From Incurvaria masculella (lineage: Eukaryota; Arthropoda; Insecta; Lepidoptera; Incurvariidae), in contig OX335660.1 of the NCBI GenBank assembly GCA_946894095.1, positions 6,577,001 through 6,641,000 of the forward strand: a stretch of 64,000 nt of DNA, read 5' to 3'. Made by a program: the position numbers and the translations under genes. The notes beneath the pieces are model-generated. The model saw nothing but the letters and a program-made list of their open reading frames with translations, was not told where the DNA came from and ran no database searches. Of this stretch, positions 1 through 11,813 are shown piece by piece. Position 1 is the stretch's first letter. The number at the start of each line of letters is the position of its first letter.

Positions 1-65
1 GGTAAGTACTCGTAACTCGCCAGGTGAATAGCAAATGAAAGCAAACTGTGATGTAATCGGACGTT

Positions 66-84
66 TATTTCCATTTCATGCCAT

Positions 85-123
<39 letters not shown>

Positions 124-149
124 TTAAATAAATAAAATAAATAAATAAT
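66..149. repeat. ATTT/AAAT microsatellite hairpin
   Basis: About 14 ATTT units run into AAAT units of the opposite sense, forming an inverted A/T repeat. Confidence 0.8.
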
Positions 150-196
150 GTTCGCCATGCGAACTGGTAAACAGTTCACTTGGCCGAATAACAATT

Positions 197-271
197 GTCG
201 GGATAGCTCAGTGGGTTTAGAGCAGTGGACATGTAATCCAAAGGTCGCAGGTTCAAGTCCTGCTTCCGACG
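197..271 (+). tRNA. tRNA-like sequence, probably a SINE head
   Basis: Acceptor (GTCGGGA/TTCCGAC), D stem (GCTC/GAGC) and T arm (GCAGG-ttcaagt-CCTGC) all pair, and a T5 run 20 bp downstream could terminate Pol III. The anticodon loop catgtaa has A instead of the universal U at position 33, and its stem is only 4 bp. This favours a tRNA-derived SINE or pseudogene over a working tRNA (formal anticodon TGT). Confidence 0.5.
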
Positions 272-411
272 AATGTCACGACCAATACTTTTTCAGATTA
301 TTTTCAAAATCTGATTACAATGCTTAAAATGTAGATGTCGCTGAAACTCAAATTTACCATGGTGTGTTTTGTTACCCCTGTTTTGTTCTTAAGTGTGAGC
401 TGACTATGACA

Positions 412-560
412 TTCTGTATGGTCAGTCCGAGTTCTCACCTAAATTGGCGTTAACGGAACTTTGAAGTAACGTAAAAATCGTCAAACCCATGCAAACTTTT
501 ACTCTGTGATTTTACTTCTTCGAGCTGTCAAAATCAAACTCCGCGTGTGGAATGGAAAAT
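412..560. mobile_element. hAT-like MITE, truncated
   Basis: One inverted end (cagtccgagttctcaccta) and adjoining interior up to tcaaactccgcg. The other end is missing. Confidence 0.65.
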
Positions 561-1665
561 GTTGCGATCCATGTAACGAAATGTTAGCGATCGTGACACC
601 ACGCACGCGCGATTTCATCGTGAACAATACAACTCATATGAGATGCCGACCATGTCGTTTCTCGCCGAGCCGTCGACTGGCTTAGGCCAGGAGCTGACGG
701 CAGCGTCGCCAAGTCATTACCTTAGTTAAGTTACTTAAGTTAGTTCTCAAAAGGTCCGGGCCCGCTGCAAATCGATTTTCCGTGACATATAGCGTTCACC
801 AGGTTATCGAGGTTTGAAGGATCGCAGGGTATATATAATTTGGCGGGAGTTTGATGATAATGGAGTTTTATAATGCTTCAAATTATTCAAAGTTCTGTTG
901 CTTTTGCATCAAACTTTCAAATATAGTGTTTAGTTTAGTGACCGATTTGCGCGGATGTCTGACCACCCATATAGAAAACTTTTTAGTCTGTGACTATGCA
1001 GCTGTCAAAATGAGGTCACAATTAGATGGACGAACTGAGAGGAGGTTAGATTTTGTTGGGAGGCCAACGACACGTGTGTTTTGTGCGGGGTGCGGTTTCG
1101 AGTGAGTGTTTTCGGTGCGGGCTACCGTGGAGGGCTTTTGTGAGTATTGTAGTGCCGCCAGATTGCATTCTTGCCAGCCAACACTAACCCGCGACGTCGC
1201 TCGTGTCACGCCGCGGATTCAGTGAGCTCCCTAGGATCCTATCCCAGACCCATATGCTCATGACCTCTGCAGCGCCACTACTTCCACGGAGTGAGCACTA
1301 CATATCCAACAAACCTACATTTTTCATCACAGCGACACGAGCGCGTAGACTACATTACTATGGGCTCGTTGAATGACGTTTGCCCCTTGAGGCAAACACT
1401 TGGCGACGCGGTTGCCGGGCGTGTCTCCAGTCTATTCCATTTAAACGCTCTTTCACACATGCTCGATTCTTCCTTTGCCCTTAGAAAATTACTGAAGGTT
1501 CAAATGCTTAATCCTTCTGCCGTTATATAGTAATCTATTACTCATACTTGTAAAAGATATCTAAACAAATATCTACTAGCTGAAATACCCGTTTTGCGAG
1601 CACGGTCTTTTAAGCATATTTCCTTGTCGTCCAATAAAATATATCGTGTAGCCCATGTTCCCGCC
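561..1665. other. Unassigned, no gene seen
   Basis: Mixed-composition DNA with short spurious frames only. A G/T-rich stretch at 1080-1150 shows no recognised motif. Confidence 0.5.
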
Positions 1666-2215
1666 TTAAGGTGGCCCAACCCGCTCATCTCCCCATACAA
1701 AAGGGGAAAGAAGATCACGCCCATATTTCTTGTCAGAGATCCAAAATTTTGCTCAAAATAGCTTTATTCGATCGAACTAGATGTCTGATGACCATTGGCA
1801 TTGTAAAATTGTGTTTGGTTTCCAAGTTATAAGGTCCGAAAGTTCGAATTTTTCGCGCGTTTTATACAATAACTTTGGAGGTGGATTACGCAATGATAAA
1901 GTAAGAACATCGTAAAAAGATTAGTCATCAGACATAGCTTATTTAATCAAGATTTATGATCTATTTGGTTTTTGTTAGATTTTTGACTACAGCGGTCGTG
2001 GTTTACTTTTAGCTATAAGTCGTTTTGAAATTAAAATTTTCGTAAATCTTACCAAATCATACACTATGCACCTTTTCTTTTTTGTGGACATGTTGCATCT
2101 TCCTCATCACGGAGCCTGTCTTGTTATTTGAAACAGAGAAGGTCCCAGAGCGCAACAGCACGGTTTTGTACCGTGCCCGCGAATGAGTTAGGCCCGCCGG
2201 GTTGGGCCGCCTTAA
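1666..2215 (+). mobile_element. TTAA MITE family 1, copy 1
   Basis: About 550 bp, bounded by TTAA and 14-bp terminal inverted repeats (GGTGGCCCAACCCG; the right end has one change). An internal 12-bp inverted pair (atgtctgatgac / gtcatcagacat) recurs in every copy. There is no coding capacity. TTAA targeting suggests mobilisation by a piggyBac-type transposase, an inference from the target site alone. Confidence 0.9.
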
Positions 2216-3726
2216 AATGACGTTTAAACGACACAATGCCCGCATGCGAGTCACTCAAAGTTACGGTGTCCGCGAGTGTCTACCCAACGCGTTCGGCGGA
2301 TGCGTACAAATGACCAAAGTATGGTAACTGTCACGGCTGGAAGGCTTGTAGCGGCGGAAACTTGTGTATGAACGAGCGATGAGTCATTCCGGATTCGAAA
2401 AGGAATGCATTCCCATTCCTACTCTACCCATCCGGAATCACCTCTCCGAGAAACCCGTCGTGAACCCAGAAAAAATTGAAATAGTTAATATTTCCACTCC
2501 GAAATGGTTATATTTCCACCCCGGAATGGCTATATATATAGGAATGAACATAACTTAAAGAGGAGTGGGGGGGGGGGATAATGAAGAGTGTCAAACTAGA
2601 AGAAGCGGGTTTTCGGAATGGGATGCACCCGGAATGACACATCGCTAGTCTGAACTTGAAAACACACTTTTGGCGAACTTCGAATGGGGTCGCCAGAACT
2701 TGGTCGAGTTCAGTGCCTCAAAGACACGCGTTGCTAGAGAGCACAGAACAAGTAATACGACTAGGCTTGAACACCAGTGGGGATTGTAAATTAAGATGGT
2801 TATACTAGCCAATGCGAATGGTTTGATTGCGTTAAGTTCCTGATATATATCGAATGAGAACATGAAAAAAAAATTAAATATTCCAGCTAACTTCCTACAA
2901 AAACAAAAAGAAAAATGTTATAGAAATTGATATTTTATGAATGGAAAATTTTTTGAAGTCAGGTCTCAAATACATATTCTTTTTCAAGTTTGCGGCTTAT
3001 ATTGATATTAACTAATATTTATTTTAATACCATTTTAAATATCTTAACATTATCTACCCATTCAGCGAAGAACATGTTTAACTTTTCTCAATTTCTTTAA
3101 CGAAACAATAAAAAAACCGGTTTCACGCGTGATGCGGGTTGGTCACATTTAGAAAGAATTATTTCGAGCTACTCTAACTAAGCGACTTCGGGCTCTGGCT
3201 ATCTCGTTTTAATCGCAAAAATCGGTCCAAAATGTTTAGGTATGAGGTTGCTCTGAATGTGAAAGTGAGTAATTTAGTTGCGTTTCGTACCATGCTAACT
3301 GATAATTTTTAATTAATATCTATTTGCAGCACACATAATATTTATAATTCAGTCGGTCGATTTAGTAAAAGTTTTGTTGAGAGTAATTAAACTACCATAA
3401 AAATTTGATAAGATTAAAAGGATTTGTAAAACTGTATGTCCCCTTTATGTATTTCTTGCTAGGTGGTAGGCTATGACAACACTTATCCAAAATACTTTTT
3501 TAAAGTTTTCCGCCGCCTAAATATGTTTAAAGTTTCGGAAAAGACAGCTGGCGAGCGGTGTAAGAGCACACAGGATATTGAAGATGTTCGAAGCCCTCCT
3601 TGCTATCGGAATGCGGTAAGTTAATCCCTGTGAGGATGTTGGTATTATCATCTCTTACTTTGCAAAAACAGTATTGTGCGTGGAGTAATAAACAACATAC
3701 AAAAAAAAAACATACAATCATATTGG
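2216..3726. other. Unassigned, no gene seen
   Basis: A/T-rich, with a G11 run near 2567-2577 and several gaatg-type imperfect repeats at 2390-2640. No supported frame. Confidence 0.5.
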
Positions 3727-3765
3727 GAACCTCCTTTTTTTGAAGTCGGTTAAAAAGACAGAATA
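3727..3765. repeat. Common interspersed repeat end
   Basis: aacctcctttttttgaagtc followed by ggttaaaaag is a repeat terminus that I remember as widespread in Lepidoptera. Upstream DNA to about 3520 may belong to it. Confidence 0.4.
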
Positions 3766-3852
3766 TTTTGCAGGTATCATTGTTTTGTTCCTGTCCTATT
3801 CTGACGCCTATCTGCTAATTATTATAGCAATTAGTTCGTCAAATTACCAATT

Positions 3853-4406
3853 TTAAGGTGGCCCTTCCGGGCGGGTCTAACTCATTCCCGGGCACGGTAC
3901 AAAACCGTGCTATTGCGCTCTCGGACCTTCTCTGTTTCAAAGAAAAAGGCAGGCTCCCTGATGAGAAAGATGCAACATGTCCGCAAAAAAGACAATGTGC
4001 ATAGTGTATGATTTGGTAAGATTTACGAAAATTTAAATTACAAAACGACTTACAGCTAAAAGTAAACCACGACCGCTGTAGTCAAAAATCTAACAAAAAC
4101 TAAATTTGTTATAAATTGTCATGAAACAAGCTATGTCTGATGACTAATCTTTTTAAGATGTATACATTTTATCGTTGAGTAATCCACCTGCAAAGTTATT
4201 GTATAAAACACGCGAAAAATTCGAACTTTCAGACCGTATAACTTAGAAACCAAACACAATTGTACAATGCCAGCCAACGGTCATCAGACATCTAGTTCGA
4301 TCAAGTAAAGCTATTTTGAGCAAAATTTTGGATCTCTGGCAAGAAATATGGGCATGATCTTCTTTCCCCGTTTGTATGGGGAGTTGAGTGGAAAGACCCG
4401 CCTTAA
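3853..4406 (-). mobile_element. TTAA MITE family 1, copy 2
   Basis: Inverted copy of the 1666-2215 element. Its terminal repeats are more diverged (ccttccgggcggg at one end, gaaagacccgcc at the other). It shares its right-hand TTAA (4403-4406) with copy 3. Confidence 0.88.
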
Positions 4407-4952
4407 GGTGGCCCAACCCGCTCATCTCCCCATACAAAAGGGGAAAGAAGATCACGCCCATATTTCTTGTCAGAGATCCAAACTTTTGCTCAAAATAGCT
4501 TTATTCGATCGAACTAGATGTCTGATGACCATTGGCATTGTAAAATTGTGTTTGGTTTCCATGTTATGAGGTCCGAAAGTTCGAATTTTTTGCGCGTTTT
4601 ATACAATAACTTTGGAGGTGGATTACGCAATGATAAAGTAAGAACATCGTAAAAAGATTAGTCATCAGACATAGCTTATTTAATGAAGATTTATGATCTA
4701 TTTGGTTTTTGTTAGATTTTTGACTACAGCGGTCGTGGTTTACTTTTAGCTATAAGTCGTTTTGAAATTAAAATTTTCGTAAATCTTACCAAATCATACA
4801 CTATGCACATTGTATTTTTTGTGGACATGTTGCATCTTCCTCATCACGGAGCCTGTCTTATTCTTTGAAACAGAGAAGGTCCCAGAGCGCAACAGCACCG
4901 TTTTGTACCGTGCCCGCGAATGAGTTAGGCCCGCCGGGTTGGGCCGCCTTAA
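4403..4952 (+). mobile_element. TTAA MITE family 1, copy 3
   Basis: Direct-orientation copy, very close in sequence to copy 1. It shares a TTAA with copy 2 on its left and with a different TTAA element on its right (4949-4952). Confidence 0.9.
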
Positions 4953-5427
4953 GGCGCTAGGACTAGCCAACTACTCGCGCCATACAAATGCACTTTATAA
5001 CAAATGTAATAATATGTAATGAAACGCTTCAGCAAATCCAAATAGAACTCCAGACTGATAATGGATTGTTAATATTTTTTTATTCCATCATTTATTTAAA
5101 TAATAATAAAAATAAAAAAGTTGATTTTTCTCATTAGAAATCTGAAAGTAATTCGATTTCTAGATCTAAGCAAAAACAGCATATATGCATATACAAAAAA
5201 TTCCATTTGCTTTTAGATTTCTACATTTAGTCAAAAAAGTTCGGAAATGGACACCGTTTCCGCAATGTATTTTGTATAGAAAAAGGAAACATACATTAAC
5301 GAAAATAATTCAATTCCTAGACAAGGAATCATATATTGTAAGAATGACACTTATAATCGTCAGACTTAGTTAGTTAACTTGGGGTGCCTCGTCTAACTTT
5401 GCGATTTGGCTAGTACCAGGCCCTTAA
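4949..5427. mobile_element. TTAA MITE family 2
   Basis: A/T-rich interior between TTAA sites. Its terminal inverted repeats match at 14 of 18 positions (left ggcgctaggactagccaa, right end complement gggcctggtactagccaa). A one-ended copy of the right terminus is at 51030-51095. No coding capacity. Confidence 0.75.
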
Positions 5428-5907
5428 GACATCCATTCCAAATGCACCATCGTAGATCCAGCATCTTGATTTTTTTTTATTTTTTAAGCATTCATCTTCA
5501 TATTCATAATTTTTAGACCAGCCTCAAAATCTAACTTCTCATCAGCTATCCTATTAAAAATCGTTAATATTTTTGAGATATATTTTTTTAATAATAACTT
5601 TAAAAAAATACATTTGTTCAACTGATGGTTCAAAGCTTAAATTTTGAAAATCATGGCTGATGAAAAAGGCGTTTGAAAGTAAAATTGATACAGAATTTTG
5701 ATAGAATGGAAAGAGTGTTTGGTGTTCCATGTTTGATATGATAACAATAAATACTGCTCTTAATCGATCTGAAATATAAACATCTTTACCTTTACTTTCA
5801 TCTTTTACTTTTTCTGTTGTTACGGAAAAAAAATCCTTGTTTTCTGTCTCTTCAACTAAGATTGAAAAGGGGTCCGTTAATTTTCGCAAGAGCTTAACGA
5901 CTACAAA

Positions 5908-6222
5908 ACCGGTCAAGTGCGAGTCGGACTCGCACACGAAGGGTTCCGTACCATCGTAAAAAATAAAACAAAAAAATCACGTTTTTTGTATGGGAGCCCC
6001 CTTTAATTTTAATAATTTTTTAATCTTACCTATTTGTTGTTATAGCGGCAAAATAAATACACACTCTGTGAAAATTTCAGCTGTCTACCTGTTACGGTTA
6101 CTGAGATACAGCCCTGTGACAGACGGACAGACGGACGGACGGACGGACGGACGGACGGACGGACAGCGGAGGCTTAGTAATAGGGTTCCGTTTTCACCCT
6201 TTGGGTACGGAACCCTAAAAAT
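5908..6222 (+). mobile_element. (CCGT)n interspersed element, full copy
   Basis: Begins with aaaccggtcaagtgcgagtc and the cacacgaagggttccgtacc block, ends with the microsatellite (acgg units, 6121-6163) and gggtacggaaccct. The ends share an inverted ggttccgtacc motif. Diverged copies occur throughout the window. No coding capacity. Confidence 0.8.
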
Positions 6223-6261
6223 GATAACAAACCCTAGTATATATGTAAATATAAATAGTTT

Positions 6262-6425
6262 TTGCAAGTTTAGGTCCAAAACATTACAAAAATGGTCGAA
6301 GCGGCACTTAAACATTGTCCGTGTTTTTAATGTAGCCGAGCTCATAAAAGGCACCTAATTCCTTCGGGAATGCGGTGTGTTGGGCTATTATCATGACGTT
6401 GGATGTAATACATAAAAAAAAAGTT
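6262..6425 (+). mobile_element. SINE fragment, tail half
   Basis: atggtcgaagcggcacttaa through aattccttcgggaatgcggt to an A-rich tail, matching the 3' half of the 54692 copy. Confidence 0.65.
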
Positions 6426-6883
6426 ACATAAAAAAACATGTGGAATCAAATTCACAGCAACCAAAACAGGTGACATTTTAAATTAATTATGCATCCCTCC
6501 ACCGACTTCCATCATACAGGTGACTAGTGTGTCAAAATGTGCTCCCCTCCGTCTGCCGCGGAGGGAAGGGTGCCCCACGCACGGGGGGGGGGGGCACTTC
6601 CGGTCCGAGAGCGGAAACGGCGCGCCGACGCGTGACTCCCTCCCCCCCGCCCCTCTAGCACCGTCGGCATTCTGGGAGCATGGAAGGACGAGAGTGACGA
6701 TCGAAACTCCTTCGCACGGCGGCAGTACACAAAATGTTCAAAGTTCACTGTCACTAAAACCGTCGACAACATCGCTATTATCATTTTACAAAGAAATACC
6801 GAAAATAATTGATCGAATGAAACCTCACCGAGCGACGATCAGATAGGTTTGTTAAGTTTCACATTCGTACCCAAAAGGTGTCA

Positions 6884-7135
6884 AATGGAACCCTATTACT
6901 AAGCCTCCGCTGTCCGTGCGTCCGTGCGTCCATCCGTCCGTCGGTCTGTCACAGCGCTGTATCTCATGAATTGCTATACGTAGGCTGGTGCAATTTTCAC
7001 AGAGTCGCTGTAACAACCAATCGGTAAAATTAGTAAATAATAAAAATTAAAATATTTTATACAAAAAAAGTAATATTTTTGTGTTAAATCGTGTATGATG
7101 GTACGGAACCCTTCGTGTGCGAGTGCGACTGTTTT
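6884..7135 (-). mobile_element. (CCGT)n interspersed element
   Basis: Inverted, diverged copy, from ggaaccctattactaagcc through the ccgt/gcgt tract to gtacggaacccttcgtgtgc. Confidence 0.75.
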
Positions 7136-8828
7136 TTTTTTGGTTATCGCAGAATCATTTAAGGCTCCTTTCCGCTGACGCTACGAGGTCCCAGGTTTAG
7201 TTCTCTCATGTTCAAATCTGACATCATACAGGAGAGCATGTCGATTCTCGACACTCTATTGACTTTACAATCGAGTCGATCGATTGCCAAATTTCAATCC
7301 AGTTGCGTTTGAATTTGGTATTCTTGAGTTCAACTGTGTTCGGATTTTGCGATCGAATAGCATGTTAGTAGACCGAAGTGAAGTTTGCATCAGGGTCGCA
7401 GCAAGTTAGTAGTCCAACTAGCAACGCTTTTCAAGCAAACTAGGTTGATTCATATTTTAGCGTACAATAGAGAGGGATAGAAGATCGAATACATTTAGGG
7501 CATCGTTGTCGAACCCATAACACAACGCACTTCGTAAATAGAACGTTTTTTTCCATTTCCCGCGTTTTTGTTCCGTGTTGTTTGTCGGAGTCGATAATTT
7601 GATTTCGGTATAATTTCATTATTAAGAATGGTTTTCCTACAGTTTGAGCATTGTACTGACAACTTAGTAATAAACTATAGAGTTTTTTTAAATATCTCCT
7701 CACTACGTAATTAAAATGAGTGTGTGAAATGCAAATATTGTGTTGTAAATAATGAATAAACATAGTCAATGCCTTCTTCTTTTAATGACTTTAATTTTAA
7801 GGAAATAAAGGCATATGAAAAATTGTGGGATGGTTTACATATCCGATAGAACGTGAGACCGGTGCTTGTGACATTGCCGTAGAAGCCCTTTAGCCTAACA
7901 TTTTTTGGATTACTCCCCGAAGCATAAAATTATAATGATGTGAGTACAAACAGAAAATAACATTTATTTATATCTTATCTGTTTTTTTGTTATTTTCATT
8001 GACATTGAGCATGCATTCAGTTAATAAGTAAGGTTTCAAGATAATATTTTGCACGAGGCAGGTTGAGACAAACCGAACACACGACTCAAACAAAAAAAAA
8101 CACTACAGCCGGGGCGAGCCGAGTCCTTCACCTTCGAAGCGCCAGCGGTGCGCACACAGCAACCAAATCTGATCCAGTTTTGTTTCTGCGCAGCCGCCGG
8201 CGCCGCTTATAAAGGGAATTGGTTTAGGATTTTTTTAGAGGTTTTGAATTTAAATTAATTGAAGTGAGGTTATGTTGTATGCAAAAACATTTACTTAGAG
8301 AAATATTGTTTTTGTTGAATTCAAAGTCATCAAATATTTTCCATAGACGTTGTAACAGGAATGCAATAAAAATATCCCACTTTGATCGCATAAAATAATC
8401 CAACCGGTCTCAAAAAGTATCTTTTTTATAAACTGGAAAGAAATTGACTGTAACTCGATCCTAACCCAGTTCCAATCCAGTTAAATAACGTCGGGAATAC
8501 CGATTCTTACGTTTCTCCATACATCGCGATGACAGTTCGATCGCAAACTCGCTCGAAATTAATTCCGCTACTACTCGCTGGATCGAGGGCGCTGCTGTCG
8601 TTTTCAAGAATACCAAAGAGCTGTCTGTCAACTTGCTAAGGATAGAGTAAGTTCAATCGAGTGTCGGGAATCGCCATGCTGGAGTAGTAAACGAAACTTT
8701 TCGATTGCTAACCTCATTTTTTTTTGTGTTTCCGCAATTTTTTTCGAAAATTAGTCGATATTGAACAGATTTTCTAAGACCTAAGTTTTCTAACAGTTTT
8801 TGAGCGTGAATGGAACAGAACTTGGGTT
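7136..8828. other. Unassigned, no gene seen
   Basis: A GC-rich patch at 8100-8210 ends in cttataaaggg, a TATA-like box on the plus strand, but no coding frame follows. Confidence 0.5.
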
Positions 8829-9164
8829 CCAAGGAATGTGACATGTATGTATGTATAATCGATCGTGAAGCAAGGACACATTAATTGAAGAAAGAGTTCA
8901 GTAAAAAGAACTACTTTGCGAATATACTGCAAGGCTGGACCCGAACCAGCAAAACATACCATTCGCGGGTATTGCGTCTACCAATTCCGCCACCGGCTGT
9001 ATACCCATAATTTGGAATTCTCCTACAGTCCCTCCTCCCGTAATAAATGCCTCCTACTAACACAGTGTTTAAGATTATACCTACATACATTTATTAACGC
9101 TTCATCTGCGTTGCGGACGTTATTCATTTGTTAATCATACATACATACATGTCACATTCCTTGG
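8829..9164 (-). mobile_element. Fold-back element with tRNA-Leu-like core
   Basis: Perfect 28-bp terminal inverted repeats (8829-8856 and 9137-9164; starts ccaaggaatgtgacatgtat). Between them, on the minus strand, is a tRNA-like stretch: A-box-like tggcggaattggtagacgc, an ATACC/GGTAT anticodon stem and a perfect GCTGG-ttcgggt-CCAGC T arm (about 8933-9000). The acceptor stem does not pair, so it is not a functional tRNA. Two further copies are broken by other insertions. Confidence 0.8.
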
Positions 9165-9176
9165 AATAAGCGACGT

Positions 9177-9575
9177 TTTTTTTTATGCGACCTGACATGG
9201 ATGGCTAATACCACACAACTACCGTTATGATATTAGCCCAATGCACCACATTCCCGAATGAATTAGGTGCCATGCCAGGACCTCCCCTTTATGAGCACGG
9301 CTACATTGAACTGGATGGAAAACACGGACAATTTTTCATTGCCGCTTCGACCATCTTTCATCCAATGCGATGGTACCAACCCGGGCGGGCTTAAACCCTA
9401 CCACCTAGTAGGGGAAGGGGACCTACAGTTTTACATGGATTCCGAACCATAGAGCAGCTCGCATTCGTGACGAAATGAACTCTGAAAGAGAAAGACAGTG
9501 GTGCAAGTTGGTATTGAACCCGGTCCTCTGGTACGCTAGGCCAGTCCCCGCGCCACTAGGCTACGAGCCGATACG
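9177..9575 (-). mobile_element. tRNA-headed SINE, full inverted copy
   Basis: T-rich tail complement at 9177-9184, body, then the tRNA-like head complement (ggtattgaacccggtcctct, cgccactaggctacgagcc). Confidence 0.8.
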
Positions 9576-9829
9576 ACGTACCTGCTTCGTACGAAAAAGT
9601 ATATTTACTTAGAACTTGGGTTTTTCACCCCGCCGATTTCCTTGCGTCGATTTTTACTGACATGCATCACTTTCTTTAAAATGTGTTGGACATTTAATTT
9701 ATACATCGAAGAGCTAATATATGGTTCTGAACCCATGACACCCTCCTTCTCTACTTGTTAGGAAGTTGAATTGGTGTAACGTGTATGAAGGTAGATAGTT
9801 TTATTTTATGTAATAGGATACGGTTCGCC

Positions 9830-10020
9830 AATAGCATGATACTAGCCCAACACACCTCATAGGAACCTTCCTTATATTACTCGGCTACATTGACCTTGAT
9901 GGAAATGAAGACCTAACTCAGCCGTCTCCCTTCGTGTAATCGGGGCTAAGTGTAAGGAGACCTACAGTTTTACGTGGAGTCCGAACCACGGCCCGCTTCA
10001 ACGGCCGTAAATCCCATCAG
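9830..10020 (-). mobile_element. SINE fragment
   Basis: Body of the same SINE (ctcggctacattgaccttga, gagacctacagttttacgtg). The end (gcccgcttcaacggccgtaa) looks like the 5S-headed form cut short. Confidence 0.6.
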
Positions 10021-10275
10021 AACACCCAGAATTGCTTTACTTCTATTTTTTTATTTGTTTGACAAATACATACATTTTACATAACAAAAAACCAAGGCGT
10101 AGAAATGTAGCAAACTTAATTTCAATATGGAAGAAAAAAAAAAAAAACAGACATTTAATTAACTATGGATGAGTTAACTTTTAAATAGCCTTCCAAAAAT
10201 GTCGTGCACACTCTCTCAAACGTCCTTCTCAGATTTACAAACACATCACATTCAGGTGTTGACAGATGCATCGCA

Positions 10276-11400
10276 TTAATAATAATAATAATAATAATAA
10301 AATGGTTTATTTCAGGCAATTTTGCACCCATATAGTGATAAAGTTAAAGTTTACATATGTACAAATCTATCAAAAGAAAAATAATGTGAGCTATAAAACA
10401 ATAAAACATTTTAAATTACAATTCAAGTAAAATTCTAGTAAAATCAAAATTAAAAAGGAAATTCAATTACCATTAAATAACAATAACAACAATATTTAGA
10501 AGCAGTGAGAAAAAAAAAATCAAAATAAGGTAAATTAAAATCAAATTCAGTAAATTAAATTAAATTAAATTAAAAGGAGATTCAAAATCAACATCAATAC
10601 ACTCATTATCTAATATCTAATATTTTAATTCTACAATCACTTCATTAATATAATGCAGCCGACTAGTAATTGAAATTATAATTTCATTATCTGATTTATT
10701 AATACGCTCCATAAACCCTGCTCTCCGCTTCCGCATAATAGCATAGAAGTCGTCTAGTCGGTGTTCGGCGAACATACCAGACGCGCTACATCTCCAAGGC
10801 AATCCCAATATGCAACGAAGTGCATTGTTGTACTGTACACGCAGCGAGTTATAAGCTCGCTGCGAGTACTGGGACCACAACTGGTTGGTGTAAAGCGCCT
10901 GGCAGTAGGCACGGAACATCGTCAGTTTAACTTGGACAGAACAATACCGGAATCGTCTAGCCAACATGTTGCTCTTCATTGCCAGTACACGTCGCTGCCT
11001 CTCCAGGTCCTCGTCGTCTTTCGGGTTTTTCGTGAGAATATGGCCGAGGTACCGAAACCTTGGTACGGTTCGTACCAAGGTTTCGGTACCTCGGTAAAAC
11101 GGAATTTTGAAACCAAACAGCATTAATGCCCGGGATCTCCGAAGTTCAAGTGAGTTGAAGCCCAGAATCCCGAGTAAAAATGCTGTTGGGTACAAATAAG
11201 GGTAATACCCGTTTATCTGAGTATATAAAAATCTCAGGAACCTTTTTTGAATTTTCTCCAGCATGAGAATATAGTGATCCTCATGTGGAGACCAGACAAT
11301 TGCCCCCGCTTCTAGCTTATCGAACGTAAGGCGTAACGAATTGTAAGAAGCAGACAATTGACAATAATATCTTTAAAGCTTAACAATAGAATTAATATAA
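10276..11400 (-). mobile_element. Chimeric, 5'-truncated LINE reverse transcriptase fragment
   Basis: An open frame at 10617-11357 encodes RT C-terminal sequence. Its first part (SLRLTFDKLEAGAIVWSPHE, then ILGFNSLELRRSRALMLFGF) and its second part (VPRFRYLGHILTKNPKDDED and on) look like different non-LTR families. They meet at a perfect 24-bp inverted repeat (11044-11094). The element ends in a 3' tail of TAA units at 10276-10301, after an AAATT-rich 3' UTR. No endonuclease or catalytic RT core remains. Confidence 0.7.
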
Positions 11401-11431
11401 TGTTAAAGGCATTTTGACAGTTTTGGCCACT

Positions 11432-11680
11432 CACATTCATTGTTATTTTAATGTAATGTGTAGTCTGTGTTAGTAGCAGCCATTGATTACGGGAGGAAGG
11501 ACTGTAAAGAGGACTGAGAATTATGGGTATACAGCAGGTGGCGAAGTTGTTTAGACGCAATACCCGCGAATGGTATGTTTTGCTGGTTCGGGTCCAGCCT
11601 TGCAGTATATTCGTAAATTCGTTCTTTTTACAGGGATCTTTTGTTTAATTAATTTGTCCTTGCTTCACGGTCGATTAGAA
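11432..11680 (+). mobile_element. tRNA-like fold-back element, first half of an interrupted copy
   Basis: Matches the 8829-9164 element in opposite orientation, up to cttcacggtcgatta, where the LINE tail begins. The missing end appears at about 15734-15800 (gcatacatgccacattcctt), on the far side of the LINE. Confidence 0.75.
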
Positions 11681-11813
11681 TAGAATAGAATAGAATAGAA
11701 TAGAAAATAATTTATTCGATAGAGTACAATTATACATTATATTATATTATTATATTATTATTGATAGGCTAGCAGCTTTAAGCTGATGCGCCTATATCAC
11801 AACACTTATTTAT

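Noticed and set aside
197..271. Functional tRNA-Thr gene
   Set aside because: Position 33 is A, not U, and the anticodon stem is short. A SINE head is more likely.
5554..5937. 127-codon minus frame
   Set aside because: A/T-rich, starts inside the (CCGT)n element, no recognised domain or gene context.
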